Positions 54,753 to 64,000 of a DNA stretch of 64,000 nt are shown in pieces (the stretch's first letter is position 1; every line of letters begins with the position of its first letter). The position numbers were made by a program, and so were the translations under genes. The notes beneath the pieces were generated by a model, which was not told the DNA's origin, made no database searches, and saw only the letters and a program-made list of their open reading frames with translations. The stretch comes from Chloroflexota bacterium. Its GTDB lineage: Bacteria; Chloroflexota; Limnocylindria; Limnocylindrales; CSP1-4. The stretch is from assembly GCA_005882635.1 (NCBI GenBank), contig VBFG01000048.1, positions 1 through 64,000 on the forward strand. The letters run 5' to 3'.

Positions 54753-56351
54753 CTAGAAGTCCGTTGGGACCCCGCCCTCTTCGACGCGGCGGGCCACGAA
54801 GGCGTCGAGCTCCTCGCGGATCGCCGGGTCCAGCGGCGGCGGCTCGTACGCCGCGAGCAAGGCCTTCCAGATCCGGTTCGCCTTGCCCGGCGCCTCGGGC
54901 GAGCCGGCCTCCTGCCAGGTCTCGTAGTTCCGCCAGTCGGAGAGCAACGGCCGATGGAATGCGGTGCGGTAGCGGGCCTGGGTGTGCTGGGCGCCGAAGA
55001 AATGCCCGCCCGGGCCGACCTCCTGCATCGCCGAGAAGGCGAGCGCGTCCTCGTCGACCGGCACGGGATCCAGGAAGGCCTCGACCATCCCGAGCAGCTC
55101 GGCGTCGAGGATCGCCTTCTCGAAGCCGGCGTGGAGGCCGCCCTCCATCCACCCCGCGCCGTGCATCAGCATGTTGACGCCGCCCATGATCGCGCCCCAC
55201 AGCGAGAAGACCGACTCGTAGGCGGCCTGGGCATCGACGGCGTTCGCGGCCGACACGTTCGAGGACCGATAGGGGACGTTGTACCGCCGGGCGAGCTGGC
55301 CGCCGATCATCGCGGTTCGCATGTACTCCGGCGTGCCGAACGCCGGCGCCCCCGACTGCATGTCGACGTTCGACGTGAAGCCGCCGTAGATCACCGGCGC
55401 GCCCGGCCGAACGACCTGCGTAAGGGTGATCCCCGCCAACGCCTCGGCGTTCTGCTCGACCAGGGCCCCGGCGAGCGTCACCGGCGCCATCGCTCCCGCG
55501 AGCGTGAACGGCGTCATCACGATCACCTGGTTCCGCGCCGAGTACTCGAGGATCCCGTGCAGCATCGGCGTGTCGAGCCGGAGCGGCGAGGACGAGTTGA
55601 TGACCGTGAAGATCGACGGCTCGCTGTCGAGCGTCGCCTCGTCGACCCCGCGGACGATCCGGGCCATCTCGAGCGCGTCGAGGTTCCGCTGGCGGCCGAG
55701 GCTGTAGGCGTGGAACGGCTTGTCCGCCAGCGTCACCACGTCGTAGATCGCGTGCAGATGGCGAACCGACGGGTGGATGTCGATCGGCTCGACGGCATAG
55801 CCCGCGAAGAAGTGGACCGAGTTGAGCATCTGGAAGAGGCGGACGAGGTTCTGGTAGTCGGCGCGGTTGCCGATCCGCCGGCCGCGATCGAGATCCGCGA
55901 CGTTCGGGGCGCTGCCGACGGTCCCGAACGCGGTCCAGTCGCCGCCCATGATCAGGTCGTGGGCCGGGTTCGGGGCGTGGAGGGTGAAGGTCGACGGCGC
56001 GGTCTTGATCCGCTCCTCGACCATCGTGGGGTCGAAACGGACCCGCTGCGTACCGACCTCGGCGCTCGCGCCGGCCGCCTTCAGCAGATCGCGGGCGCCC
56101 TCGTCGAGGAAATCCATTCCGATCTCCTCGAGAACACGCAGCGACGCGACGTGGATCGACTCGAGCTCGTCGACCGACAGGACCTCGGTCGGCCGATACG
56201 GGATCCGCGGCTGCTTCCACGGCCGCTGTGGTGGCAACGTGCTCCGCTCATGACCCGCCCGCCCGCCGGACCGGCGGCGCGGTGCGACTTCCCCGGTCGG
56301 GGCTTCAGGAGCGCCGCCCAACCCCGCGCCGAGCTGCTCGTCGTCCGTCAT
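54753..56351 (-). CDS. Trimethylamine methyltransferase (MttB) superfamily protein, non-pyrrolysine
   Basis: PRIPYRPTEVLSVDELESIHVASLRVLEEIGMDFLDEGARDLLKAAGA...GGDWTAFGTVGSAPNVADLDRGRRIGNRADYQNLVRLFQML...; uninterrupted ORF, no in-frame TAG. Confidence 0.92.
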   Translation of the reverse strand: MTDDEQLGAGLGGAPEAPTGEVAPRRRSGGRAGHERSTLPPQRPWKQPRIPYRPTEVLSVDELESIHVASLRVLEEIGMDFLDEGARDLLKAAGASAEVGTQRVRFDPTMVEERIKTAPSTFTLHAPNPAHDLIMGGDWTAFGTVGSAPNVADLDRGRRIGNRADYQNLVRLFQMLNSVHFFAGYAVEPIDIHPSVRHLHAIYDVVTLADKPFHAYSLGRQRNLDALEMARIVRGVDEATLDSEPSIFTVINSSSPLRLDTPMLHGILEYSARNQVIVMTPFTLAGAMAPVTLAGALVEQNAEALAGITLTQVVRPGAPVIYGGFTSNVDMQSGAPAFGTPEYMRTAMIGGQLARRYNVPYRSSNVSAANAVDAQAAYESVFSLWGAIMGGVNMLMHGAGWMEGGLHAGFEKAILDAELLGMVEAFLDPVPVDEDALAFSAMQEVGPGGHFFGAQHTQARYRTAFHRPLLSDWRNYETWQEAGSPEAPGKANRIWKALLAAYEPPPLDPAIREELDAFVARRVEEGGVPTDF

Positions 56352-56529
56352 GCCGGAATTCTCGCGGGACGAGCGTATCGGACGGGATTCTGGTCCGAGG
56401 TGTCGGACTCGTTCGTGGGGCGAGACAATCGCGCGGATTGCGCCATGAATCGGCGGGATTCACCCGACCGGCCAGCGAAACGTGTCGAATCCGCTCGCCG
56501 GGCGAGAATCGATGCTCCAGCGAGTCCCC

Positions 56530-57639
56530 TCACGCTGCCGCGCGCCGGATCGCCGCCTCGTCCAGGACGATCCCGATCCCCGGCCGGTCCGGGACCCGGA
56601 GGATCCCATCGGCGCCTGGCCGGATCGGCTCCGCGAGGAACGCGTCGCGACGCTCCGGGGTCCAGCCGGGCGGGTCGTATGGGAATTCGATGAACGGCCC
56701 GCCCCCGACCCCTGCGGCGACCTGGAGGTTGGCGAGCAGCCCGAGGCCGTTCGTCCAGGTGTGCGGTGTGAACCAGCGGTTCCGCGCCAGCGCCACCTCC
56801 GCGATCGTCCGCGTCCGGAGCATGCCCGCGGCGAGGACGACGTCGGGCTGGTACACGTCGAAGGCGTCGGCGTCGAGGGCGGCCAGGCCCTCAGCGAACG
56901 TCCGGGTCATCTCCCCGCCCGCGATCCGCACGCCAAGACCCGCGGCCCGCAGCGATGCCAGCCCACGCAGGTCCGTCCCGGCCAGCGGCTCCTCCAACCA
57001 CAGGACGTCCAGCTCCGCCAGCTGCGCGGCGATCCGGCGGGCCGCGTCCACGTCGAGCGACGGCGAGACGTCGCCGGCCATCCGCCAGCCCTGGTTGAGA
57101 TCGACCATGATCGCCATCGTGTCCTCGACGGCCTGGCGCGTTGCCGTGACCGCGGCGAGGCCCTCGTCCAGCCGGCGCGGGTCCACCCGGATCTTGAGCG
57201 CCCGGAAGCCCTCCTCGCGGAAACGGAGCGCCGACTCGGCGCGCGCCGCCGGAGGCAGGAGCAGCCCACACGACGCATAGGCCGGGAGCCCGTCTGCCGC
57301 GCCGCCGAACAGCGTCGCCACCGGCAGCCCCGCGACCTGCCCGACGATGTCCCAGAGGGCGACCTCGAGGGGCCAGTAGCGCCCGGCATGGAAGTCGATC
57401 GTCTCCAGGGCCCGCACGTGCCGGGCGACGGCGAGCGGATCCTGACCGACGAACAGGTGCTCGAACGCGGCGAAGCCGTCCATCGTGTCGCCTGACCCGA
57501 TACCGAGGACGCCCTCATCGGTCTCCACCCGGACGATCGTGACGGCGAAGCTCGTCCGCGGGACCGGGTCCCAGGCCGCCGGGAACGGCGGATCGAGCGG
57601 GATCCTGAGCCGGTCGGTCCGGATGGCCGTGATGCGCAT
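56530..57639 (-). CDS. Mandelate racemase/muconate lactonizing enzyme family (enolase superfamily)
   Basis: MRITAIRTDRLRIPLDPPFPAAW...WPLEVALWDIVGQVAGLPVATLFGG...ALKIRVDPRRLDEGLAAVTATRQAVEDTMAIMVDLNQGWRM...WLEEPLAGTDLRGLASLRAAGLGVRIAGGEM. Confidence 0.94.
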   Translation of the reverse strand: MRITAIRTDRLRIPLDPPFPAAWDPVPRTSFAVTIVRVETDEGVLGIGSGDTMDGFAAFEHLFVGQDPLAVARHVRALETIDFHAGRYWPLEVALWDIVGQVAGLPVATLFGGAADGLPAYASCGLLLPPAARAESALRFREEGFRALKIRVDPRRLDEGLAAVTATRQAVEDTMAIMVDLNQGWRMAGDVSPSLDVDAARRIAAQLAELDVLWLEEPLAGTDLRGLASLRAAGLGVRIAGGEMTRTFAEGLAALDADAFDVYQPDVVLAAGMLRTRTIAEVALARNRWFTPHTWTNGLGLLANLQVAAGVGGGPFIEFPYDPPGWTPERRDAFLAEPIRPGADGILRVPDRPGIGIVLDEAAIRRAAA

Positions 57640-57880
57640 GTGCCGGCCAGTATTGCGCAGTCGAAGGCCGCGGGCCGGTCGGCGGGTCGGACGCGGACGG
57701 GTCCGCGACTGCCGGTGTGGTCGATCCACCTCGTTCGTTGACAGTCTCCAGAGGCGCCAGTACCGTTCGGGCGCAGCCGACGGTCGGAGGAGACCACGCA
57801 GCGGGCCGCATCATCGTGGACGACCGTTGGCCACGTCGATCGATTCGCCGCGTATCGCGGTTGGTCGGAGGAGAGAACGT

Positions 57881-59600
57881 CATGGACTACCGCCGTCTGG
57901 ACGATGTCCGTCGCTCGACCGGCGGGCAGCAGCTCGACGTCGTCGAGCAGTTTGCCCAAGGCCGCATCACGCGGCGCCAGTTCATCAATCGAGCGGTCGT
58001 CCTCGGCTTTTCGATGAGCTCCATCACCGCGGTGATTGCCGCGTGCAGCTCCGGGACGCCGAGCAGTGCCAGCGCGCCGGCTGCCTCCTCGGGCGGCGGG
58101 GCGAGCGCCGCGGCCGGCGCAAGCGGCTCGGCGGCACCCGCCAAGGTCGGCGGGACGATCCGGGTCGCCTGCCAGCGACCGAAAGGGCTGGATCCGATCG
58201 GGATGCAGGACCTGGCGTCCTACGGAGTCGCCGCCCAGTCCTTCGAGTTCCTGTGCACCCTGAATGCAAAGGCCACGGACATTGCGCCGGGCCTGGCGGA
58301 GAAGTGGACACCGAACGCAGACAACACGGTCTGGACGTTCAACCTCCGGAAAGGCGTCACCTGGCAGGACGGAACGCCGTTCACCGCTGCCGATGTCGTC
58401 GCCACGATGGAGCGACTGATCGCCGCCGGCAACGCGGGTCTCAAGGGCGTCATCACGACCGGCTCGGTGGTGGCAACCGACCCGAACACGGTCACGTTCA
58501 CCCTCGCGGGAGCCAACGGCAACTTCCCGTACCTGGTGTCGGTGTTCAACGCCCAGTCGCTGATCACGCCGACCGCGTTCGCGACCGGCACGACCCTGGA
58601 CGCGAAGCCGAACGGCACCGGCGCCTGGAAGCTCGACAGCTTCGACGTCTCGTCGGGCGCCAAGTTCTCCCGGAACGACAAGTGGTGGGGCGGGCAGACC
58701 CCGCTCGACTCCACGGAGTTCACCTTCTTCGACGACACGGCGTCCATGGTCACGGCCTACCAGGGCGGCCAGATCGACGCGCTCGTCCAGTTCGACGTGC
58801 TGACGGGCGGGCCCCTCTTCACCGATCCGAATTTCACCGTCGTGGAGACGCCGACCACGAACCATCGCCAGGTCTGGATGCGCTGCGACAAAGGTCAATT
58901 CAAGGACAAGAAGGTTCGTCAGGCGCTCGCCCTCACATTCGATCGCCCGGCCATGATCGACCAGCTGTTCAAGGGCAAGGCGATCATCGCCAACGATCAC
59001 GTCATCGCGCCGTTCTATCCGTACTTCAGCGACACGGTGCCGCAGCGGGTCCAGAACATCGACATGGCGAAGCAGCTGCTGTCGGATGCCGGCGTCTCCA
59101 ACCTGACGGCCACCCTGGAGTACGGTCAGCTGAACGAGATCCCGGATCTCGCCGTCCTGATCAAGAGCCAGGCTGCCCCGGCCGGCATCACGATCACCCC
59201 CCACGGTGGGGACAACAACAACTTCTACGGGCTCGAGTGGTGCCCGGAGAAGCCCGCCGATCCGCCCTGCTCCGGCGCGGCGGAGCTCGGGATCGTCGAC
59301 TATGGCCACCGCGCGACGCCGGACGTGTTCTTGAATTCGGCGTTCAAGACCAAGGGCGTCTGGAACTCGTCGCAGTACTCCTCGGCGGACTTCGATGCCG
59401 CGTTCGGGGAATTCCAGGCCGCGGTCGGCGTCGATGCTCAGAAGGCCGCGTGCGCCAAGATCGAGAAGATCATGAACGACGACGTCCCGGCCGGCATCGC
59501 CTACTTCTACAACTACCTCTCCGGCAACTCGACGAAGTTCACCGGCGTCTACACCTGCGCCCTCGGCCAGATGTTCCTCTCGTCGGCCTCTGCCGTTTAG
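57881..59600 (+). CDS. ABC transporter substrate-binding protein, peptide/nickel family 5
   Basis: ITRRQFINRAVVLGFSMSSITAVIAACSSG (RR-containing signal, lipobox-like); DIAPGLAEKWTPNADNTVWTFNLRKGVTWQDGTPFTAADVVATMERL; SD ggaggag. Confidence 0.93.
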
Positions 59601-59678
59601 CGTCAATGGGTGGGAACGCTCAGCCGACGCGGGCGTTCCCAGCTCGACCTACCGTCTTGGGGGCGGTGACGTAGACAG

Positions 59679-60632
59679 ATGGCCCGCTTCATCGCGCGGC
59701 GACTTCTCCTGGCCCTCGTCACGCTGTGGCTTCTCGCGACCATCGTCTTCATCATCACGAACGTCCTGCCGAACGACGTCGGTCGGACGATCCTGGGCCC
59801 GTTCGCGCCCCAGGAGACGGTCGATGCGCTCAACGAACGGCTTGGGACGAACCGGCCGATCCTGATTCGGTACGTCGACTCCCTGCGAGGGCTTGTCACG
59901 CTCGACTTCGGCGACTCATTCGTTTCGGGGAAGGAGGTCTTCCCACAGGTCATCGGGGCGGTCGGACGATCGGCCAAGCTGGCGGGCCTGGCCCTCCTGA
60001 TCACGATCCCGATCAGCATCGCCGCCGGCCTCTACGCCGCCAGGCGGAGAGACCGACCGGCCGACCGCGCCATCGTCCTGCTCGGGGTCACCCTGTCATC
60101 CATCCCGGAGTTCGTGACCGGGACGATCCTCGTCGTCGTGGTCGGAGTCCAGCTCGGCTGGCTACCCGTCCTCGCGACGGCGCCCGCCACGGCCGACGTC
60201 CTGACCCAGATCCGCTTCCTGCTGATGCCGGCGTTGGCGATGGCGATCGTCTACTTCGGCTACATCGCGCGGATGACTCGGGCCGGGACGATCGAGGTCC
60301 TCCAGGCCGACTACACCCGGACGGCTCTCATGAAGGGCCTGACGATCGGCCAGACGATGCGTCGCCATGTCCTCCGCAACGCCCTGGTTCCAACCGTCGC
60401 GGTGATCGCCGTCCAGGTCGGCTACCTCTTCGGGGGGATCATCGCCGTCGAGAAGATCTTCAACTACAACGGCATGGGTTCGACGATGCTCTTCGCCGCC
60501 CAGCACAAGGACCTCCCGATGCTGACGGCCGGCGTGATCGTCATCGGCATCGTCTACATGGTGGCCACCCTGATCGCCGACCTCATCATGGCCTGGATGA
60601 ACCCACGGATCCGGCTGGAGGCCGAGCGCTGA
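59679..60632 (+). CDS. ABC transporter permease (DppB/OppB type)
   Basis: MARFIARRLLLALVTLWLLATIVFIITNVLPNDVGRTILGPFA...YTRTALMKGLTIGQTMRRHVLRNALVPTVAVIAVQVGYLFGGIIAVEKIFNYNGMG. Confidence 0.95.
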   Translation: MARFIARRLLLALVTLWLLATIVFIITNVLPNDVGRTILGPFAPQETVDALNERLGTNRPILIRYVDSLRGLVTLDFGDSFVSGKEVFPQVIGAVGRSAKLAGLALLITIPISIAAGLYAARRRDRPADRAIVLLGVTLSSIPEFVTGTILVVVVGVQLGWLPVLATAPATADVLTQIRFLLMPALAMAIVYFGYIARMTRAGTIEVLQADYTRTALMKGLTIGQTMRRHVLRNALVPTVAVIAVQVGYLFGGIIAVEKIFNYNGMGSTMLFAAQHKDLPMLTAGVIVIGIVYMVATLIADLIMAWMNPRIRLEAER

Positions 60633-61535
60633 ATGGTCGAGTCGATTGCGCCGAGCCCGCTGCCAGCACCGGTTGCGACGCCGACCACGTCGACGATCTC
60701 GGAGCGAGCGCGGGCTCGCCGGGAGCTCATTCGGGTCCTGGTCAGGCGCCCGTCGTTCCTGATCGGCATCGCCGTCATCGTCGTCTGGGTCGTGTGCGCC
60801 ATCCTCGGCGAGCGGATCACTCCGTATGACCCATTCAATGGGTTCTTCGGTGGCCACAAACCGCCCAGCACCGCCCATCTCTTCGGGACCGATCGGCTCG
60901 GGCGGGACGTGCTGTCACGGGTGATGGTCGGATCCCGCGATGTCCTGATCGTCGCCCCGCTCGCGGCCATTCTCGGCGTGACGGTTGGATCGTTTCTCGG
61001 CCTCGTGATGGGGTATTACCGCGGCTTCGTCGACGACGTCCTCAGCCGCATCGTCGAAGCCTTCCTGGCTCTGCCCGTCATCCTCGTGGCGCTGCTGACC
61101 CTCGTGGTGCTCGGGTCGTCCTCGGTCGTCGTCGTGTTCGTGGTCGGGATCCTGTTCGCGCCGATCGTGGCCCGGACGGTCCGTTCCGCCGTCCTGTCCG
61201 AACGGCAGCTCGACTACGTGACCGCCGCGAAGCTGCGCGGCGAATCGGGGCTGTTCATCCTGTCGCGCGAGATCTTTCCGAACGTCCTGGGACCGACCGT
61301 GGTCGAGTTGACCGTCCGCTTCGGTTACGCGATCTTCACGGTTGCGACGCTGTCGTTCCTGGGAGTCGGTCTCCAGCCGCCGTCTCCGGACTGGGGCCTC
61401 AGCGTCAGCCAGGAGTACGCGAACATGGTCGCCGGCGTCTGGTGGCCGACGCTCTTCCCGGCGCTGGCGATCGCCAGCACGGTTGTCGCCGTCAACCTGA
61501 TCGCCGATTCCCTCCAGTCGGTCCTCAACGAATGA
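60633..61535 (+). CDS. ABC transporter permease (DppC/OppC type)
   Basis: HLFGTDRLGRDVLSRVMVGSRDVLIVAPLAAILGVTVGSFLGLVMGYY...YVTAAKLRGESGLFILSREIFPNVLGP. Confidence 0.95.
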   Translation: MVESIAPSPLPAPVATPTTSTISERARARRELIRVLVRRPSFLIGIAVIVVWVVCAILGERITPYDPFNGFFGGHKPPSTAHLFGTDRLGRDVLSRVMVGSRDVLIVAPLAAILGVTVGSFLGLVMGYYRGFVDDVLSRIVEAFLALPVILVALLTLVVLGSSSVVVVFVVGILFAPIVARTVRSAVLSERQLDYVTAAKLRGESGLFILSREIFPNVLGPTVVELTVRFGYAIFTVATLSFLGVGLQPPSPDWGLSVSQEYANMVAGVWWPTLFPALAIASTVVAVNLIADSLQSVLNE

Positions 61536-63640
61536 ACGCCGCCGCCGTGCCCAGCGTCGCGACCGGAACGAAGGCGGCGCTTCGCGTCGAGGACCTGTCG
61601 CTGTCGTACATCGTCCGGGGGATCCCGCGGCCCGTCCTCCGCGGGGTCACCTTCGAGGTAAAGGCCGGCGAGTCGTACGGGCTCGTCGGCGAGTCCGGCT
61701 GCGGCAAGTCGACCACGGCCTATGCCGCGGTGCGTTACCTCCCGCGCAACGGCGTCATCACCGGTGGCCGCATCCTCGTGGATGGCGACGACATCACGAA
61801 GATGAACGACGAGCAAGTGCGTCTGTTCCGGATGCGCCACGCGTCGATGGTCTACCAGGACCCGGGGGCGGCCCTCAACCCGACGACCAAGGTCGGCCCG
61901 CAGGTCGTCGAGGCGTTCACGATCCTGGGCCAGGGCAAGCGGCAGGCCGAGGAGAACGCCCTGAAGGCGCTCCGGCGCGTCCAGATCGCCGACCCGGAGC
62001 GCGTCGCCCAGCGGTATCCGCACCAGCTCTCCGGCGGGATGCAACAGCGGGTCGTCATCGCGATCGCGCTCGCCTCTGATCCGAAGCTCCTCGTCCTCGA
62101 CGAGCCGACGACGGGCCTCGACGCCACCGTCGAGGCGAGCGTCCTCGATCTGGTCCGGAATCTCCAGGCCGAGACCAACGCCGCGGTCCTCCTCATCGCC
62201 CACAACCTCGGGGTCATCCGGACGCTGTGCGACCGGGTTGGCGTGATGTACGCGGGCAAGATCGTGGAAGAGGGCGACGCCGCGACGGTGTTCGAGAACC
62301 CCCAGCACCCATACACGCTCGGACTGTTGCGGTCCCTCCCACGACGCGGCATCCGGAAGTCGCAGCGACCGCTGTCGACGATCCCGGGCAACCTGCCACA
62401 GATCGGGACCCCGCTCCCCACCTGCGTCTACGTCGATCGCTGCCCGCTCGCAGATGAGCTGTGCCGGACGGTCGAGCCACCGGTGGTCGAGGTCGGCGGA
62501 GGGCAGTGGACCCGCTGTCATCACCGCGATCGTTTGGGTCAGCTTGCCGAACCGCCGCCCGTCGGCGGCCGCGAAGCCACCCTCGGCGAGTTGAACCTGA
62601 CGCTCTCGAACGTCTCCAAGACGTTCCACCAGAGCGGCCACGACGTGCCGGCCCTGGTGAAGGTCAGCCTCGACCTCCACGACGGCGAGACGCTCGGTCT
62701 CGTCGGCGAATCCGGCTCGGGGAAGTCGACCCTGGCGAAGACGATCCTCGGGATCGAGAGCCCGGACGCGGGGGCGGACATCGAGCTCGACGAGCGTGCG
62801 CTCGCGGCGAAGGCGGCCAGTCGGCCGACGGCCGACAAGCGGTCGATGCAGATGGTCTTCCAGAACCCCGATTCGGCCCTCAACCGAGGGTGGACCGGCC
62901 GCCAGATCCTCGCCCGGTCCGTCCACAAGCTCACCGGCCTCCGAGGTCGAGCAGTCAACGAGCGGGTGGATCAGCTCGCCGCGGACCTGCGGCTCACCCA
63001 GCGCCACCTCGATCTCAAGCCGCGCCAGCTGTCGGGTGGGCTCAAGCAGCGGCTGGCGATCGCTCGCGCGTTCGCCGGTGATCCCCGGATCGTCGTGGCC
63101 GACGAGCCGACGAGCGCCCTCGACGTCTCGGTCCAGGCCGCGATCCTCAATCTGTTGTCCGAGCTCCAGCTCCGGAGCAAGACCAGCTACCTGCTGATCT
63201 CACACGATCTGGGTGTGGTTCGCTATCTGGCCGATCGCATCGCGGTGATGTACCTCGGCCGGATCATGGAAGTCGGCAGCTCCGAGAGCGTCTTCAACGG
63301 ACCGAACCATCCCTACACCGAGGCGCTGCTCTCGGCTGTGCCGAACGTGGACGCAGAGGATCGGCATCGGATCCTCCTGTCGGGCGAGATCCCGAGCCCC
63401 GCCAACCCACCGACCGGGTGCGTCTTCAACACGCGCTGTCCGCGGGTCATCCGAGGTCTCTGCGAGGTGGTCGAGCCGCCGCTCGTCGAGGTCGAGCCAG
63501 GCCACCTGATGAGCTGTCACATCCCGGTCGACGAGTTGCGCCGCCTCCAGGCCAAGGCCGAGCGCGAAGATCTCGTCCTCACGACGCCACCGGAGTCGGC
63601 CGCAGCCGCCGCGGCGCAAGGAGTCGACGAGCTCGCCTGA
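61532..63640 (+). CDS. Fused dipeptide ABC transporter ATP-binding protein (DppD-DppF type)
   Basis: Two ATPase halves: GLVGESGCGKSTTAY/QLSGGMQQRVVIAIAL and GLVGESGSGKSTLAK/QLSGGLKQRLAIARAF, each with an oligopeptide-transporter C-terminal Cys motif; ATGA overlap with permease. Confidence 0.95.
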   Translation: MNAAAVPSVATGTKAALRVEDLSLSYIVRGIPRPVLRGVTFEVKAGESYGLVGESGCGKSTTAYAAVRYLPRNGVITGGRILVDGDDITKMNDEQVRLFRMRHASMVYQDPGAALNPTTKVGPQVVEAFTILGQGKRQAEENALKALRRVQIADPERVAQRYPHQLSGGMQQRVVIAIALASDPKLLVLDEPTTGLDATVEASVLDLVRNLQAETNAAVLLIAHNLGVIRTLCDRVGVMYAGKIVEEGDAATVFENPQHPYTLGLLRSLPRRGIRKSQRPLSTIPGNLPQIGTPLPTCVYVDRCPLADELCRTVEPPVVEVGGGQWTRCHHRDRLGQLAEPPPVGGREATLGELNLTLSNVSKTFHQSGHDVPALVKVSLDLHDGETLGLVGESGSGKSTLAKTILGIESPDAGADIELDERALAAKAASRPTADKRSMQMVFQNPDSALNRGWTGRQILARSVHKLTGLRGRAVNERVDQLAADLRLTQRHLDLKPRQLSGGLKQRLAIARAFAGDPRIVVADEPTSALDVSVQAAILNLLSELQLRSKTSYLLISHDLGVVRYLADRIAVMYLGRIMEVGSSESVFNGPNHPYTEALLSAVPNVDAEDRHRILLSGEIPSPANPPTGCVFNTRCPRVIRGLCEVVEPPLVEVEPGHLMSCHIPVDELRRLQAKAEREDLVLTTPPESAAAAAAQGVDELA

Positions 63641-63662
63641 CGCGGGGGCCGGAGCGCGACCC

Positions 63663-64000
63663 TCAGACGTCGGAATCGGGGAAGCTCGCCTTGCGGCGGC
63701 GGAGCCAGTCGATGAGGGCTTCGTGGATGCCTTCGTCGAGAGGCGGCTCCTCGTACTCCCGGAGCGTCCGCTTCCAGCGCTCGTTGGCGCGGACGGCCGC
63801 ATCGCGCGCTCCCTCCGCCTGCCACTGCTCGAAGCTGTCGTTGTTCGACAGCTCGGAACGCCAGAAGGCGTCCTCGAAGTTTGCGAGCGTGTGGGGCGAA
63901 CCGAGGAAGTGCTGGCCTGGGCCGCCGTCGAGCATCGCCTGGAGCGCCAGCCCGTTCTCGGTGAGGTCGACGCCGCCGATGAGCGCCGATGCCATCGAGG
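63663..64000 (-). CDS. Second MttB-family methyltransferase, truncated by window end
   Basis: C-terminal part ...MASALIGGVDLTENGLALQAMLDGGPGQHFLGSPHTLANFEDAFWRSELSNNDSFEQWQAEGARDAAVRANERWKRTLREYEEPPLDEGIHEALIDWLRRRKASFPDSDV, colinear with the end of 54753-56351. Confidence 0.87.
   Translation of the reverse strand, partial: SMASALIGGVDLTENGLALQAMLDGGPGQHFLGSPHTLANFEDAFWRSELSNNDSFEQWQAEGARDAAVRANERWKRTLREYEEPPLDEGIHEALIDWLRRRKASFPDSDV

Noticed and set aside
54753-56351. Pyrrolysine-type MttB
   Set aside because: ORF is continuous with no in-frame TAG, and no pylBCD/pylS-like genes are visible; it belongs to the non-Pyl group.
56907-59606. 899-aa minus-strand ORF
   Set aside because: Antisense to the convincing SBP gene (57881-59600); charged low-complexity composition typical of antisense reading frames in high-GC DNA.

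Overview
This 64 kb window is high-GC bacterial chromosome. The gene complement and frequent leaderless starts suggest a Chloroflexota-like lineage, but that is inference. I recognise about 60 protein-coding genes and two tRNA genes, tRNA-Arg(UCG) and tRNA-Ile(UAU). I see no CRISPR array, transposase, integrase or rRNA. Main blocks: (i) a two-domain ECF-type ABC ATPase (cut by the window start) with two tandem SAM-hydroxide adenosyltransferase/hydrolase genes; (ii) WYL regulator + HD phosphohydrolase; (iii) a catabolic cluster (amidohydrolase, beta-hydroxyacid dehydrogenase, E1-alpha/E1-beta 2-oxoacid dehydrogenase, M24 peptidase/creatinase-like) divergent from an XRE-cupin regulator, bicupin and SDR; (iv) a small tRNA-adjacent region with a C39-like cysteine peptidase, two acidic low-complexity proteins and a pseudoknot-like intergenic structure; (v) a three-gene pnt transhydrogenase; (vi) AlaX and YbaK-type tRNA-editing genes; (vii) aminotransferase V and rhodanese sharing an 18-bp bidirectional promoter; (viii) ATP-dependent DNA ligase; (ix) the most interesting locus, 46.9-64 kb: a tightly coupled operon of a non-pyrrolysine MttB-family methyltransferase, a DMGDH/SarDH-like FAD-GcvT protein, heterotetrameric sarcosine oxidase subunits in A-G-B-D order and an Fe-ADH, followed by an enolase-superfamily gene, a dipeptide-type ABC importer and a second MttB-family gene cut by the window end. 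A recurrent promoter architecture, TANNNT-N6/7-(A/G)TG, indicates leaderless initiation at about ten genes, several arranged as very short bidirectional promoters. All protein assignments are from reading the sequence; no database search was run.
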